This document shows positions 7,661 through 17,186 of a stretch of DNA of 64,000 bases, one piece after another. The notes under the pieces were generated by a model. That model did no database searches. It was given only the letters and a program-made list of their open reading frames with translations, and was not told the origin of the DNA. The number at the start of each line of letters is the position of its first letter. Position 1 is the first letter of the stretch. This DNA is from JAVBLW01 sp031553215 (GTDB lineage: Bacteria > Bacillota_I > Bacilli_A > Acholeplasmatales > Anaeroplasmataceae). The stretch covers positions 1 through 64,000 of the forward strand of contig JAVBLW010000017.1 of NCBI GenBank assembly GCA_031553215.1. The letters are read 5' to 3'. A program made the translations under genes and the position numbers.

Positions 7661-8941
7661 ATGAAATTAGATGAAATAAAAGTTGGTGATTGGGTTACTC
7701 AATATGACAGTGGTTATTGGCAAGTTGTGGATGTACTACCTCAATATGCAACATATGATTATAAAGATGTAAATTTAAAACATAAGAAAGGTGATTTAAT
7801 AGGGCATCTCGCTTTACTGAAAAAGGGATTTACATCGACAAAGAAGTTTAAAATGGATTTTGCTTCTTGTAATATAGTTTGGTGCAAAAAGGTTGATAAA
7901 GAAACAACTGATTTTATTAACTCTTTTTTTCATGACAATTTAGAAGAGAAAAAACAATTTGAAACGGCTATATATAAAGAGAGACCAACAATAATGTCAA
8001 TTTGGTTAGAACTTGAAAGAAATGAACAAGTTGAAGAGATAACAAAGTTATTAAGGAAATTACCTGAAAAATTCAATGATTCAAAATGGAATAAATTCTT
8101 AGATAAAAATAAGTTGAGGAAAATGCTTATTGATAATTTGAGTTATGCAAGAAATAAAGAATTAGTTAGCGTAATTTATCTTAAGTTATTTCCATGGGAA
8201 TTTAATAAAAAGAATGATTCCTTTTTATATTTTGAACCTGAGATAATGCTTGTTGATAATATAAAGAAAAAGAATACAACAACTGAAAAAAACATTAAAA
8301 AACCAAAGGATAGTATTGATGAATTATATGAAAAGGTTCTTAAGGATGATAATCCCTATTTATTAAAAGATATCGATTATCCAGAAGGTTACCCAGTATT
8401 CAAGTATTTTGTTAATCCACTGAGGACTAAATCCGTTATTAAAAGTAACGTACTTTGTGAGTGTTGTGGGAAAAGTAAAGAATATAGTTATGTTGCAGGG
8501 ATGGAATCTGAAGATATTGAGATTGATGTGAAGAATCTTTGTTTAGATTGTATTGCAAGTGGAGATGCCGCAAAGAAGTTCAATGGCGTATTTACACCAT
8601 ATAGTTCAATTGCAAATAGAACGGCTGATAAAAACATTACTGAGGAAATTATGTATCGCACTCCATCTTTTGCTACTTGGCAAGAGAAAGAATGGTTATC
8701 TCATTGTAAAACTCCTTGCACATATATTGGACAAGTTTATATTGGTGATTTATTAAAAATAGGAATATATAAGCAAGTTAGAACTGAATTATCTAAAACC
8801 TTTTATTATCAAAACATGCCTATGACGGTAGCCGAAATAGATGATATGTTAATAAATATGGTTGAAGATTCATCCTTGGAAGGACATTTATTTAAATGCA
8901 CACAATGTGGAAGATATAAATTACATATTGATTTAGATTAA
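7661..8941 (+). CDS. CbrC-family (UPF0167) protein with extra N-terminal domain
   Basis: A 426-residue protein. The C-terminal ~190 residues match the CbrC/UPF0167 pattern: FKYFVNPLRTKSV, the zinc-type pair CECCGK, LCLDCIASGDAAKKF, a block with MYRTPSFATWQEKEWLSHC, and the closing pair CTQCGRYKLH. CbrC gives colicin E2 tolerance in E. coli and the family is frequent among bacterial immunity proteins. The N-terminal ~230 residues begin with KVGDWVTQYDSGYWQVVDVL, a small beta-barrel-like start, followed by a helical linker, and are not part of the standard family. The start is the ATG after CGAGGAG. The fusion of two domains may broaden or localise the immunity function (inference). Confidence 0.75.
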   Translation: MKLDEIKVGDWVTQYDSGYWQVVDVLPQYATYDYKDVNLKHKKGDLIGHLALLKKGFTSTKKFKMDFASCNIVWCKKVDKETTDFINSFFHDNLEEKKQFETAIYKERPTIMSIWLELERNEQVEEITKLLRKLPEKFNDSKWNKFLDKNKLRKMLIDNLSYARNKELVSVIYLKLFPWEFNKKNDSFLYFEPEIMLVDNIKKKNTTTEKNIKKPKDSIDELYEKVLKDDNPYLLKDIDYPEGYPVFKYFVNPLRTKSVIKSNVLCECCGKSKEYSYVAGMESEDIEIDVKNLCLDCIASGDAAKKFNGVFTPYSSIANRTADKNITEEIMYRTPSFATWQEKEWLSHCKTPCTYIGQVYIGDLLKIGIYKQVRTELSKTFYYQNMPMTVAEIDDMLINMVEDSSLEGHLFKCTQCGRYKLHIDLD

Positions 8942-8979
8942 TATGGATAAGAATTAGGTTTTGGAAGGAAGAGGATGAG

Positions 8980-10506
8980 ATGTTTTTTAAAAAATCAATA
9001 TTAACACCATTTAGTAATAAATTGAATCAAAACATTAAACTTTTTTCTGATGGTAAAACAAGTCATCTATCAGATATTTTTAGTGTTTTTAGTGAAAATA
9101 ATAAAATAGCGAAATTGAAAGCATCTAGATTCTTACTTAAAATAATTGAAGAAAAATCATTTAATGGTTTTCTTAGAATTGCTGAGTATATGCATGGATC
9201 TTATTACATGTATTATGAAAATGCAGGATGGTTTAAGATCGGGATTAAGGATTTATTTACAACTGAAATGTCACCAGACGAAAGAAAAGCAGTTTTAGTC
9301 TTTGCATCATTTCATTCTAATGGATTTTTAAGAGAAAAGGCGATGGAAGAATTAGTGCATTATCCAAATACACTGAAATATATTTTGATTCGTAGAAATG
9401 ACTGGGTAAATGAAGTTAGAAATTCTGCAAAGAAAGTATTAGTAGAAAAGTATAAAAATTTAGTAGCTGGAGAATTATTAAGCGCAATTCCGGCAATTGA
9501 AAAATTAATTAAATGCAAACGAGATAATTATAAAGAAGAATATGATTATTTTATTTCAAGATTTAATTGCGCTGACAATGAGTTGCGTAATGGATTAAAT
9601 TCGAAGGAACAATATGTTAGATTATTTTGTGCTGAACTATTATTGAAACAAAATTATAAAAAAGAGGATTTGAAATCGTATTTGATGGAAGAAAGAATGC
9701 CCTATATTAGAGAGAATATTTATTCTAAGTATATTAGTTATAGCAATGTTATTGAGACCGATATAGTAGAAATGATGTTAATAGATAATAATGCAAGAAT
9801 TAGAATAATGGGTATGAATTACTTTCATATTAATAAGTTGCATAAAAATAATTTTCCTATTGAATTTCTTTTAGATAGAAATGCAGGCATTCGTAATTTC
9901 GCTAGATATATTATTGCGCAAAATGGTAGTTTTTTATTTAGGGATTTTTATATAGAAAAGCTTAAAGATAATAATTTAAGAGCAATCGCAGGACTTGGTG
10001 AAACAGGTAAAAAAGAGGATTGTATTCTATTGGAACGATATTTAGATGAGCAAGATACCGGGATAGTTAGAGTTACTATAAATGCATTAATTAAATTAGA
10101 CAAAGAAAAATATTTGCAAACGTTTATTCCATATTTAAATGATAAAAGAGTGGGAATTGTTAAAGATGTAGCAAAGTTTTTAAATAAAGAATCAGAAATT
10201 TATGAAGACGAAATAAGAAAAGTTTTTAAAAAATCAAAAAAAGAATTTACAAGAATAAAGTGTGCAAAACTCTTATTTTCGGTTTCTAAATGGAATTCTC
10301 TAAATAATATGATCTTAGCACTTGATGATAAGGATATGGCTATTAGAGATTTAGCAATGTTATCAATCGAATACTGGATAGAAAAATTTAATAGATCATT
10401 TATTACCATTTCAGATACACAAAGAAAAATACTAATTGAAAATATCCAAAAAATAAAAAGAAAAGACATAGATATTAAAAGACTATTATATTACACGAAT
10501 TATTAA
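8980..10506 (+). CDS. HEAT-repeat-like protein
   Basis: A 508-residue protein made almost entirely of short helical pairs of HEAT type, for example LREKAMEELVHYP, NEVRNSAKKVLVEKY, IRNFARYIIAQNG and VGIVKDVAKFLNKE. There is no signal peptide or membrane segment. HEAT-repeat proteins are protein-binding scaffolds, and in toxin/immunity islands they often act as broad immunity proteins. The enzyme-like alternative (a phycocyanobilin-lyase type HEAT protein) has no support here. It follows the CbrC-like gene by 38 bases with GGAAGAGG before its ATG, and precedes an acidic small gene by 14 bases, so the last three genes probably form one transcript. Confidence 0.6.
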   Translation: MFFKKSILTPFSNKLNQNIKLFSDGKTSHLSDIFSVFSENNKIAKLKASRFLLKIIEEKSFNGFLRIAEYMHGSYYMYYENAGWFKIGIKDLFTTEMSPDERKAVLVFASFHSNGFLREKAMEELVHYPNTLKYILIRRNDWVNEVRNSAKKVLVEKYKNLVAGELLSAIPAIEKLIKCKRDNYKEEYDYFISRFNCADNELRNGLNSKEQYVRLFCAELLLKQNYKKEDLKSYLMEERMPYIRENIYSKYISYSNVIETDIVEMMLIDNNARIRIMGMNYFHINKLHKNNFPIEFLLDRNAGIRNFARYIIAQNGSFLFRDFYIEKLKDNNLRAIAGLGETGKKEDCILLERYLDEQDTGIVRVTINALIKLDKEKYLQTFIPYLNDKRVGIVKDVAKFLNKESEIYEDEIRKVFKKSKKEFTRIKCAKLLFSVSKWNSLNNMILALDDKDMAIRDLAMLSIEYWIEKFNRSFITISDTQRKILIENIQKIKRKDIDIKRLLYYTNY

Positions 10507-10520
10507 GAGAGGTTTTTGAT

Positions 10521-10988
10521 ATGATTAAAATTGATGCGGATAAGTATTTATTAGAATTAACTTTCAATTGTCTAGATAAAGAAGATGGTGATGATTGGTG
10601 GGATTATGATGTATACTTGTTTGATAAGATAGATAATAAGATTGTGTTTTCTACCAAAGATAATTTATTTCATGAGTTAACATATAATCATATGGAATTA
10701 CATTATGAATATGATCTTAGTGTTATATTTGTTTGGCTTGATAAAATATTAGATAACTATGATAGAACTATCTTGTGTGATTCATGTGAGTCAGAATTTG
10801 GATTTGAATATATTCCCACTGATTACAATACTTTTGAATTTAAATTTATTTTATTTGAACAAAGACTATGTGAAGATAAAATAGTTTTTAACAAGACATA
10901 CACAAGAGAAGAATTAATTGATTTAAGGAATCGATTTGAGTATGAATATAAACAACATACTATTAGAATGAAAAGTAAGAATGATTAA
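10521..10988 (+). CDS. Small acidic protein, probable immunity protein
   Basis: A 155-residue acidic, soluble protein rich in Asp, Glu, Tyr and Phe (KEDGDDWWDYDVY near residue 20). The start is the ATG after AGAGAGG, 14 bases after the HEAT gene. It contains CDSCESEFGF but no full metal-binding pattern. I do not recognise a family. High acidity, small size and its place at the end of the immunity-like run make it a candidate immunity protein; nothing in the sequence proves it. Confidence 0.4.
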   Translation: MIKIDADKYLLELTFNCLDKEDGDDWWDYDVYLFDKIDNKIVFSTKDNLFHELTYNHMELHYEYDLSVIFVWLDKILDNYDRTILCDSCESEFGFEYIPTDYNTFEFKFILFEQRLCEDKIVFNKTYTREELIDLRNRFEYEYKQHTIRMKSKND

Positions 10989-11028
10989 AATTTGGAATAA
11001 TCAAAACTTAATAAGTCTTTGTTTAAAC

Positions 11029-11057
11029 TTGATTAATTTAGTTTGTTCTAGTATAAT
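11029..11057 (+). promoter_or_regulatory. Sigma-A-type promoter of purA
   Basis: TTGATT and TATAAT separated by exactly 17 bases, 65 bases before the purA start. Confidence 0.75.
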
Positions 11058-11121
11058 GTTTATGTCGTGTTTTTTGCGATAATATAATGAATCATAAATT
11101 AATGATTTTAGGAGTGTTTAT

Positions 11122-12405
11122 ATGAATAATAGTTTAGTAATCGTTGGTACTCAATGGGGAGACGAAGGAAAAGGAAAAATTACTGATTTCTTAGCTCAAA
11201 AAGCCGGAGTAGTTGTTAGATATCAAGGTGGAAATAATGCTGGTCATACAATCAACTTTGATGGTAAAAAATTTGCTTTACAAAGTATTCCTTCTGGAAT
11301 TTTTAATCCTAATATAAAAAATGTAATGGCTAATGGGATGGTTATTAATCCTAAGGCATTACTTACAGAATTAGAAAATTTAAATAAATGTGGAATAGTT
11401 GATTATCAATTATTTATTTCTGATAGAGCTAGTGTAGTTATGCCTTATCATATTATGCTTGATGGAGCTAGTGAAGAATTAAAAGGTGATAATAAGATTG
11501 GTACTACTAAAAAAGGTATTGGTCCATGCTATACAGATAAAGCTAGTAGAATTGGAATTAGAATCGGTGATTTATTAGATGAAGAATTCTTTAAAGAAAG
11601 ATTATCACAAGCTTTAGTGGTTAAAAATATGGAACTTAAAATGTACGGATTAGAACAATTAGATTTTGAACCTTTATATAATGAATATTTAGAAATTGGT
11701 AAAAAGATTGCGAAGTTTGTTTGTGATACATCAGTATTGATAAATAAAGAAATTGAAAATGGTTCTAAGATTTTATATGAAGGTGCTCAAGGGGTAATGC
11801 TATGCCTAGACCATGGTACATATCCGTTTGTTACTTCATCAAGTCCAACAGCTGCAAGTGTACCATTAAATACAGGTGTTGCACCAAAATATATTAATAA
11901 TGTTTTAGGGATTTGTAAGGCTTATACTACACGTGTAGGAGAAGGTCCATTCCCAACAGAAATAGATGGAGAATTAGCTCATTATATTCGTGAACGTGGA
12001 CATGAATATGGTACAGTTACTAAACGTCCAAGAAGAATTGGATGGTTAGATGCGGTTATTTTAAAACATACAGCAAGAGTAAGTGGAGTAAACTACTTAT
12101 CATTCATGTTATTTGACGTATTGAGTGGAGTAGAAGAAATTAAAATTTGTACTGGATATAAAGTTGATGGAGAAATCATTGATTATGTTCCAGGAATGTT
12201 ACCAAAATTTAAAAAATGTGAACCAGTTTATATTACAATGCCAGGATGGAATGAAGATATTACTAATGTAAGAAGTTTTGATGAATTACCTGTGAATGCT
12301 CAAAACTACTTAAAAAAAGTAGAAGAATTAACCAATACTAAAGTTGCAATATTCTCAGTTGGTCCAGATCGTTTACAAACTATTGTATTACACGAAATAT
12401 TCTAA
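11122..12405 (+). CDS. purA: Adenylosuccinate synthase
   Basis: A 427-residue enzyme that condenses IMP and aspartate with GTP in the first step from IMP to AMP, in the cytoplasm. The GTP/IMP signature TQWGDEGKGKITD lies at residues 9-21, NNAGHTI at about 39, and the KKGIGPCYTDKASR active-site segment at about 130. Near the end are RVGEGPFPTE and KRPRRIGWLD. Length and order are normal. It has its own promoter and is followed by a DUF523 gene whose ATG shares one base with the purA stop (TAATG). Confidence 0.98.
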   Translation: MNNSLVIVGTQWGDEGKGKITDFLAQKAGVVVRYQGGNNAGHTINFDGKKFALQSIPSGIFNPNIKNVMANGMVINPKALLTELENLNKCGIVDYQLFISDRASVVMPYHIMLDGASEELKGDNKIGTTKKGIGPCYTDKASRIGIRIGDLLDEEFFKERLSQALVVKNMELKMYGLEQLDFEPLYNEYLEIGKKIAKFVCDTSVLINKEIENGSKILYEGAQGVMLCLDHGTYPFVTSSSPTAASVPLNTGVAPKYINNVLGICKAYTTRVGEGPFPTEIDGELAHYIRERGHEYGTVTKRPRRIGWLDAVILKHTARVSGVNYLSFMLFDVLSGVEEIKICTGYKVDGEIIDYVPGMLPKFKKCEPVYITMPGWNEDITNVRSFDELPVNAQNYLKKVEELTNTKVAIFSVGPDRLQTIVLHEIF

Positions 12406-12836
12406 TGAAAGAAAAACTATTAATTAGTGCTTGTTTATGTGGTACTAATTGTAAGTATAATGGAAGTAATAATAAACTATCTAATTTAGATATTTTAGAA
12501 AATAAGTATGAATTGATAAAGATTTGTCCTGAAGTAATGGGTAATTTAGGTGTACCTAGAAAACCTTGTGAGATTAATCATAATAAGGTAATCACTAATG
12601 ATGGGATAGATTTAACCAATAACTTTGTTATTGGGGCCAATGAAGCATTAATGAAATGTAAGGAACATGGGTGTACTAAAGCTTTATTAAAGAATGGTAG
12701 TCCTTCATGTGGTAGCACTTTAATTTATGATGGAACTTTTTCTGGAAATAAAATAAATGGTATGGGTATTACTGCCAATTTATTAAAATCTAATGGAATA
12801 GAATTATATTCTGAAGAAGATATTATGATATTATAA
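12405..12836 (+). CDS. DUF523 family protein
   Basis: A 143-residue protein of the DUF523 family: the start ISACLCGTNCKYNG, then CPEVMGNLGVPRKPCEI, CKEHGCTKALLK and NGSPSCGS carry the family cysteines. The function is unknown; the cysteine pattern suggests metal or iron-sulfur binding. Its start overlaps the purA stop by one base, so it is translationally coupled to purA. A terminator follows. Confidence 0.85.
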   Translation: MKEKLLISACLCGTNCKYNGSNNKLSNLDILENKYELIKICPEVMGNLGVPRKPCEINHNKVITNDGIDLTNNFVIGANEALMKCKEHGCTKALLKNGSPSCGSTLIYDGTFSGNKINGMGITANLLKSNGIELYSEEDIMIL

Positions 12837-12842
12837 TTAATG

Positions 12843-12870
12843 AGATACATCTTATGGTGTATCTTTTTTT
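12843..12870 (+). terminator. Intrinsic terminator of the purA transcript
   Basis: AGATACATC pairs with GGTGTATCT around TTAT (one T-G pair), followed by seven T. Confidence 0.9.
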
Positions 12871-12952
12871 AGTAAAAAAATGGAAAATTTCTATATATGT
12901 ATTAGGGAAACAAAAGGTAAATATGTTATAATGAAAGTAGTGTGGTGATAAA

Positions 12953-14188
12953 ATGTTTGAAAAATTATCAAGAGTTAAAGTATTTAGAGATCCATTGTAT
13001 GGATATATTAATGTAGAATATAAAATAATCGATGAGCTTATTGATACAAAGGAAATGCAACGATTACGTCGTATTCGTCAGTTAGCTGGTTTAAGTATGG
13101 TTTTTCATACGGCAGAACATAGTCGTTTTTCCCATTCTCTAGGTGCATATGAAATGTCTAGAAGAGTTATAAAACAAGCTGAAGGAATTAAGGAAGCAAT
13201 GTCTGAATATGAAGAACTTGTTTTTATGATTTCAACTTTACTTCATGATATTGGTCATGGACCATATTCACATGCTTTTGAGCATGTTTTAAGTGTTTCA
13301 CACGAGCAAATGGGAGTTAATATTATTTTAGGTGATACTGAAATAAATAAAATATTAAGCGTTAATGAAAACTTAGCTAAGGATGTAGCGAATGTAATAG
13401 CACATGGCGGTAAGTTTCCATTAATAGAGACACTAACATCTTCACAATTAGATGTGGATAGAATGGACTACCTACAAAGGGATTCATATTTTACTGGGGC
13501 TTTATATGGAACTATTGATACTAATAGAATTCTTAGAAGTATGAAAATAGTAGAGAATAAGGTAGTATACCGTGCAAGTGGTTCTCCAGCAATAGAATCA
13601 TATTTAATGAATAGATATCATATGTATTGGCAAGTTTATTATCATTCTGTCGCTAGATCATATGAATTAGTTTTACAAAGTATTTATAAGAGAATAAGAG
13701 ATTTGGTTAATGCTAATATAACAGTAGATGCAAATATTGAAGAGTTTGTTAATGTTATGAAGACTGAAAGTTTAAAATCTTATCTTGAGTTAGATGATGC
13801 ATATGTAAATGGATTTATTAAACAATTATCTCATAGTAAAGATAAGGTTTTATACAATTTATGTAATTCATTTTTAAATAGAAAATTATTTGAATGTATT
13901 GATTATCAGTTAGAAACGGATAAAAAGAAAATAGAAGAAATAAAAAAAGAATATACTAGTGATCCAATATTAAAGGAATATTATTATTATGAAGCATCAT
14001 TAATACAAGGTGCTTATGTTCATATTGATGAAGATATGTCTCAAATTAATGATATAAAGATAATATTACCAGATAGCACTATTGTTTCACTTGAAGATTA
14101 TTCTCCAATCATAAAAGGAATGATTGAAAGTGCTAAGAAAAAGGTTGATCGTATATTCTATGGTAAATTAGGTGAATATAATGTATAA
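12953..14188 (+). CDS. HD-domain phosphohydrolase (YwfO/dGTPase-like)
   Basis: A 411-residue HD-superfamily protein. The metal ligands lie in SRFSHSLGAYE (His), LLHDIGHGPYSHAFEH (His-Asp) and LDVDRMDYLQRD (Asp). This arrangement is that of the YwfO-type deoxynucleotide triphosphohydrolases of Firmicutes, which control dNTP pools. No dGTPase-specific C-terminal signature could be checked by eye. The ATG lies next to a GTGGTGAT ribosome binding site, and a TGTTATAAT element about 25 bases upstream is a likely extended -10. Its end overlaps rnmV by eight bases. Confidence 0.85.
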   Translation: MFEKLSRVKVFRDPLYGYINVEYKIIDELIDTKEMQRLRRIRQLAGLSMVFHTAEHSRFSHSLGAYEMSRRVIKQAEGIKEAMSEYEELVFMISTLLHDIGHGPYSHAFEHVLSVSHEQMGVNIILGDTEINKILSVNENLAKDVANVIAHGGKFPLIETLTSSQLDVDRMDYLQRDSYFTGALYGTIDTNRILRSMKIVENKVVYRASGSPAIESYLMNRYHMYWQVYYHSVARSYELVLQSIYKRIRDLVNANITVDANIEEFVNVMKTESLKSYLELDDAYVNGFIKQLSHSKDKVLYNLCNSFLNRKLFECIDYQLETDKKKIEEIKKEYTSDPILKEYYYYEASLIQGAYVHIDEDMSQINDIKIILPDSTIVSLEDYSPIIKGMIESAKKKVDRIFYGKLGEYNV

Positions 14189-14717
14189 ACAGGTAATTGT
14201 AGTGGAAGGAACTCATGATATGATAAAAGTTCATGAGGTTTATCCTGAAGCTGTGGTGGTAGTTACTAACGGAACTGAAGTTAGTAGTGAAACCTTACAA
14301 ATGATAAAAGAATATAGTAAAGATAATGAGATTGTATGTTTATTAGATCCTGATTTCCCAGGTGAAAAGATACGTCAAAAGATAGTTGAAGTAGTACCTA
14401 ATGCAAAACATGTTTTTATTAAGAAAAGCTTATGTATTAGCAATAATAAGAAAAAGGTTGGAGTTGAGCATGCTAAGGCAAGTGATGTAAAAGAGGCACT
14501 TGATTCATGTTTAACAATTAAAGAAAAAAAGAATCCTGATATAGTGATGTCAGATTTATATAATTTAAATTTGGTTGGTAATCAAAGTTTAAGAGCTTTT
14601 GTATCAGACAGGCTTACGATTGGTCGTCCTAATGTCAAAACATTTTTAAAGAGAATAAATATGTTTGATATATCTATAGAAGAATTGAAAAAAATAGTTG
14701 GTGAGTATAATGAATAA
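14181..14717 (+). CDS. rnmV: Ribonuclease M5
   Basis: A 178-residue Toprim-type RNase that trims the ends of the 5S rRNA precursor in low-GC Gram-positives. The Toprim motifs are VVEGTHDMIKV near the start (catalytic Glu) and LLDPDFPGEKIR (DxD). The C-terminal half has the family pattern VGVEHA and LRAFVSDRLTIG. The ATG at 14181 is preferred over the in-frame GTG at 14172 because the latter lies inside the TAGGTGAA ribosome binding site. It overlaps the HD gene by eight bases and rsmA by eight bases, and the rnmV-rsmA order is conserved with Bacillus. Confidence 0.93.
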   Translation: MYKQVIVVEGTHDMIKVHEVYPEAVVVVTNGTEVSSETLQMIKEYSKDNEIVCLLDPDFPGEKIRQKIVEVVPNAKHVFIKKSLCISNNKKKVGVEHAKASDVKEALDSCLTIKEKKNPDIVMSDLYNLNLVGNQSLRAFVSDRLTIGRPNVKTFLKRINMFDISIEELKKIVGEYNE

Positions 14718-15567
14718 AAAAATTGGTTCAACTGAAAATACAAAGAAAATACTTGAAAATAATAATTTTTTTATCAAGAAAAAATTTGGTCAAAACTTTT
14801 TAATCGACCAAAATATCTTAAATAATATTGTAGATAACGCAGAAATTGATAATGAAACGGATGTTATTGAAATAGGGCCAGGACTTGGTTCTTTAACTGA
14901 AATCATTGCATCACGTGCTAAAAGAGTATTATGTTATGAGATTGATAGTGACTTAATTCCTATCTTAAATAATAATTTAAACGATTTTAACAATATTAAT
15001 ATATTAAATCAGGATATTTTAAAATCAAATGTTGTAGAAGATATAAAGAAATATTTTCCTGATAGTAAAAAAGTATATTTGATTGCAAATCTTCCTTATT
15101 ATATAACAACTCCAATAATTCTTAGTTTGTTGGAACAAACAACAAGTATTAGACGATATGTAATGATGATGCAATTAGAGGTAGCTGATAGAATTTGTTC
15201 TAAACCAGATGTTAAAGATTATAATGCTCTTAGTATAGCTATTCAATATCGTGCTAAAGCAACTAAAGTAATGACTATATCAAGTAATGTCTTTATTCCT
15301 AAACCAGGAGTTGATAGTGCTGTTATAAGACTTGATTTATATAACGAAATAGAAGAAAAAGCTAATGATGAAGAATTCTTTTTTAAATTAATTAGGAATT
15401 CATTTGCTCAAAGAAGAAAGACCCTAGTTAACAATTTAACTAATGCTGGAATAAATAAAAATAAGGTTATAGAGGTATTAAATGAATTAAAATTAGACTT
15501 AAGTATTAGAAGTGAAGCTTTAAGTGTACTAGATTTCGTAAGACTAAGTAATTTATTATCAAAATAA
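14710..15567 (+). CDS. rsmA: 16S rRNA adenine dimethyltransferase
   Basis: A 285-residue KsgA/RsmA enzyme that dimethylates two adjacent adenines near the 3-prime end of 16S rRNA. The family start KKKFGQNFLID is followed by the SAM motif IEIGPGLGSLTE and the catalytic IANLPYYITTPI. The C-terminal domain ends with FAQRRKTLVNNL. The ATG at 14710 follows TTGGTGAG at good spacing; a GTG at 14698 lies too close. It is coupled to rnmV and followed by yabG, as in Bacillus. Confidence 0.97.
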   Translation: MNKKIGSTENTKKILENNNFFIKKKFGQNFLIDQNILNNIVDNAEIDNETDVIEIGPGLGSLTEIIASRAKRVLCYEIDSDLIPILNNNLNDFNNINILNQDILKSNVVEDIKKYFPDSKKVYLIANLPYYITTPIILSLLEQTTSIRRYVMMMQLEVADRICSKPDVKDYNALSIAIQYRAKATKVMTISSNVFIPKPGVDSAVIRLDLYNEIEEKANDEEFFFKLIRNSFAQRRKTLVNNLTNAGINKNKVIEVLNELKLDLSIRSEALSVLDFVRLSNLLSK

Positions 15568-15600
15568 AAAAAGAATCATATTATAGTAAAAGGTGATAGC

Positions 15601-16365
15601 ATGCGAATAGGTAGCGTGGTTGGAAGAATTAGCTATAATAAAGATATTATATTTAGAATAAGAAATATAATTGGTAATATTGCAATATTAGAAGGTATAT
15701 ATACAAGATTAATTGCGACTGCCTTTATAGGAGATCTTGAAGAAATAGAACATGAAGAACTACTTAGATTAGAAGGGGTTGAAAATGACTATTTTAAACA
15801 AGTAATAGAGGCTAATAAAAGCAGTGCTAAGCATATTACTGGTAAAATACTCCATTTAGATAGCGATCCTAAATATTTGAAGAAGTGTTTACAGCTATAT
15901 AAGGATTTAGGGATATATGCTCATGGAGCATGTATGGAAGAAAAAGAAATGGCAAAAAATGTACTAGATTTAATTTATGAAGTTAATCCAGATATTGTTA
16001 TTTTAACTGGACATGATTCCTATAATAGAAAAGGTATAAATGTAATTAGTAATTATAAAAATACTGATAACTTTATTAAAGCTATAAAAGTTATAAGAAA
16101 ATTTTATAGCCGAGATCATATTTTTATTTTTGCTGGAGCCTGTCAAAGCAATTTTGAAGCATTAATTGCTAGTGGAGCTAATTTTGCAAGTAGTCCTAAA
16201 CGAATTAATATTGATGTTTATGAGCCAGCAATAGTTGGAATAAAAAGCGCAACGACATCATTAACAGAAATAATATCAATTAATGAAATATTTGTTCACT
16301 CATCAACTAAGGGTGATGGAATAAGCGGTGTTGAATCATTTGGAAAGATGAGGTTACTTCAATGA
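15601..16365 (+). CDS. yabG: Sporulation-specific protease YabG
   Basis: A 254-residue member of the YabG (peptidase U57) family, which processes spore coat and germination proteins in spore formers. It shows the family beginning GSVVGRISYNKDIIFRI, the central VILTGHDSYNRKG, and FIFAGACQSNFEALIASGAN with the nearby conserved Cys and His. The position between rsmA and ispE is the Bacillus position. It is slightly shorter than I expect for the Bacillus protein but no motif is missing. The start is the ATG after AAGGTGAT. Its presence argues for a sporulating lineage. Confidence 0.9.
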   Translation: MRIGSVVGRISYNKDIIFRIRNIIGNIAILEGIYTRLIATAFIGDLEEIEHEELLRLEGVENDYFKQVIEANKSSAKHITGKILHLDSDPKYLKKCLQLYKDLGIYAHGACMEEKEMAKNVLDLIYEVNPDIVILTGHDSYNRKGINVISNYKNTDNFIKAIKVIRKFYSRDHIFIFAGACQSNFEALIASGANFASSPKRINIDVYEPAIVGIKSATTSLTEIISINEIFVHSSTKGDGISGVESFGKMRLLQ

Positions 16366-17186
16366 TAGTAGAAAAAGCATATGCGAAAATTAATCTCGCT
16401 TTAGAGGTTAAAGAAAAAAGAGAAGATGGATATCATGAAGTTTCTAATTTAATGATTCCAATTAACTTATATGACGAGTTAACCTTTGAAAAATCCGATG
16501 AATTATTATTAATAAGTGATATGGATATAGAAGATAATTTTATTATTAAGGCAGCGAATATTTTTTTTGATACATATAAAATAGAAGGCAAAGCAAAAAT
16601 AACTTTAAAAAAGAAAATTCCTATTGCGGCTGGATTAGCTGGAGGCAGTTCTGATGCCTCAGCTTGTCTTAGGGGACTAAATAGATTATATAATCTTAAT
16701 ATAAGTTTGGACGAGCTTTCTAAATTGTCAGCTAAATTGGGTAGTGATATGCCTTATTGTATTTACCAAAAACTAGCTTTATGTACAGGTCGCGGTGAAA
16801 TTGTTAATTTAATAGATATAGATTATAAAAAGTATGATTGTATGATAATTAAACCAAGTTTTGGGTTATCAACTAAGGAAGTATATTCAAATTATAAGTA
16901 TGTGAAAGCGAATAACGATAATAAAATAAAGAGTATATTAGAAGCGCTAGAGCAAGATGATATAGATAAACTTAATGATAACATATTTAATGATTTAGAG
17001 ACTCCAGCAATGATGATTTCTAGTGAATTATTGGATTTGAAAAAGGGAATTATTGATCTCGGATATGATGTAAAATTAAGTGGGAGTGGCCCTACACTTT
17101 TCATTTTAGGAGAAAAGTCTAATTTTGAGAAAATAGTAGAAAAAATAGAAAAAAAGTGTTATTATGACATAACCAACTTAAAATAG
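16362..17186 (+). CDS. ispE: 4-diphosphocytidyl-2-C-methyl-D-erythritol kinase
   Basis: A 274-residue GHMP kinase of the MEP isoprenoid pathway; it phosphorylates CDP-methylerythritol. Motif 1 is AYAKINLALEV at the start, the ATP loop is PIAAGLAGGSSDASA, and the C-terminal GHMP block is KLSGSGPTLFIL. The start overlaps the yabG stop by four bases. ispD and ispF, the steps on either side, are encoded at 43.4-44.5 kb, so the pathway is present. Confidence 0.95.
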   Translation: MIVEKAYAKINLALEVKEKREDGYHEVSNLMIPINLYDELTFEKSDELLLISDMDIEDNFIIKAANIFFDTYKIEGKAKITLKKKIPIAAGLAGGSSDASACLRGLNRLYNLNISLDELSKLSAKLGSDMPYCIYQKLALCTGRGEIVNLIDIDYKKYDCMIIKPSFGLSTKEVYSNYKYVKANNDNKIKSILEALEQDDIDKLNDNIFNDLETPAMMISSELLDLKKGIIDLGYDVKLSGSGPTLFILGEKSNFEKIVEKIEKKCYYDITNLK

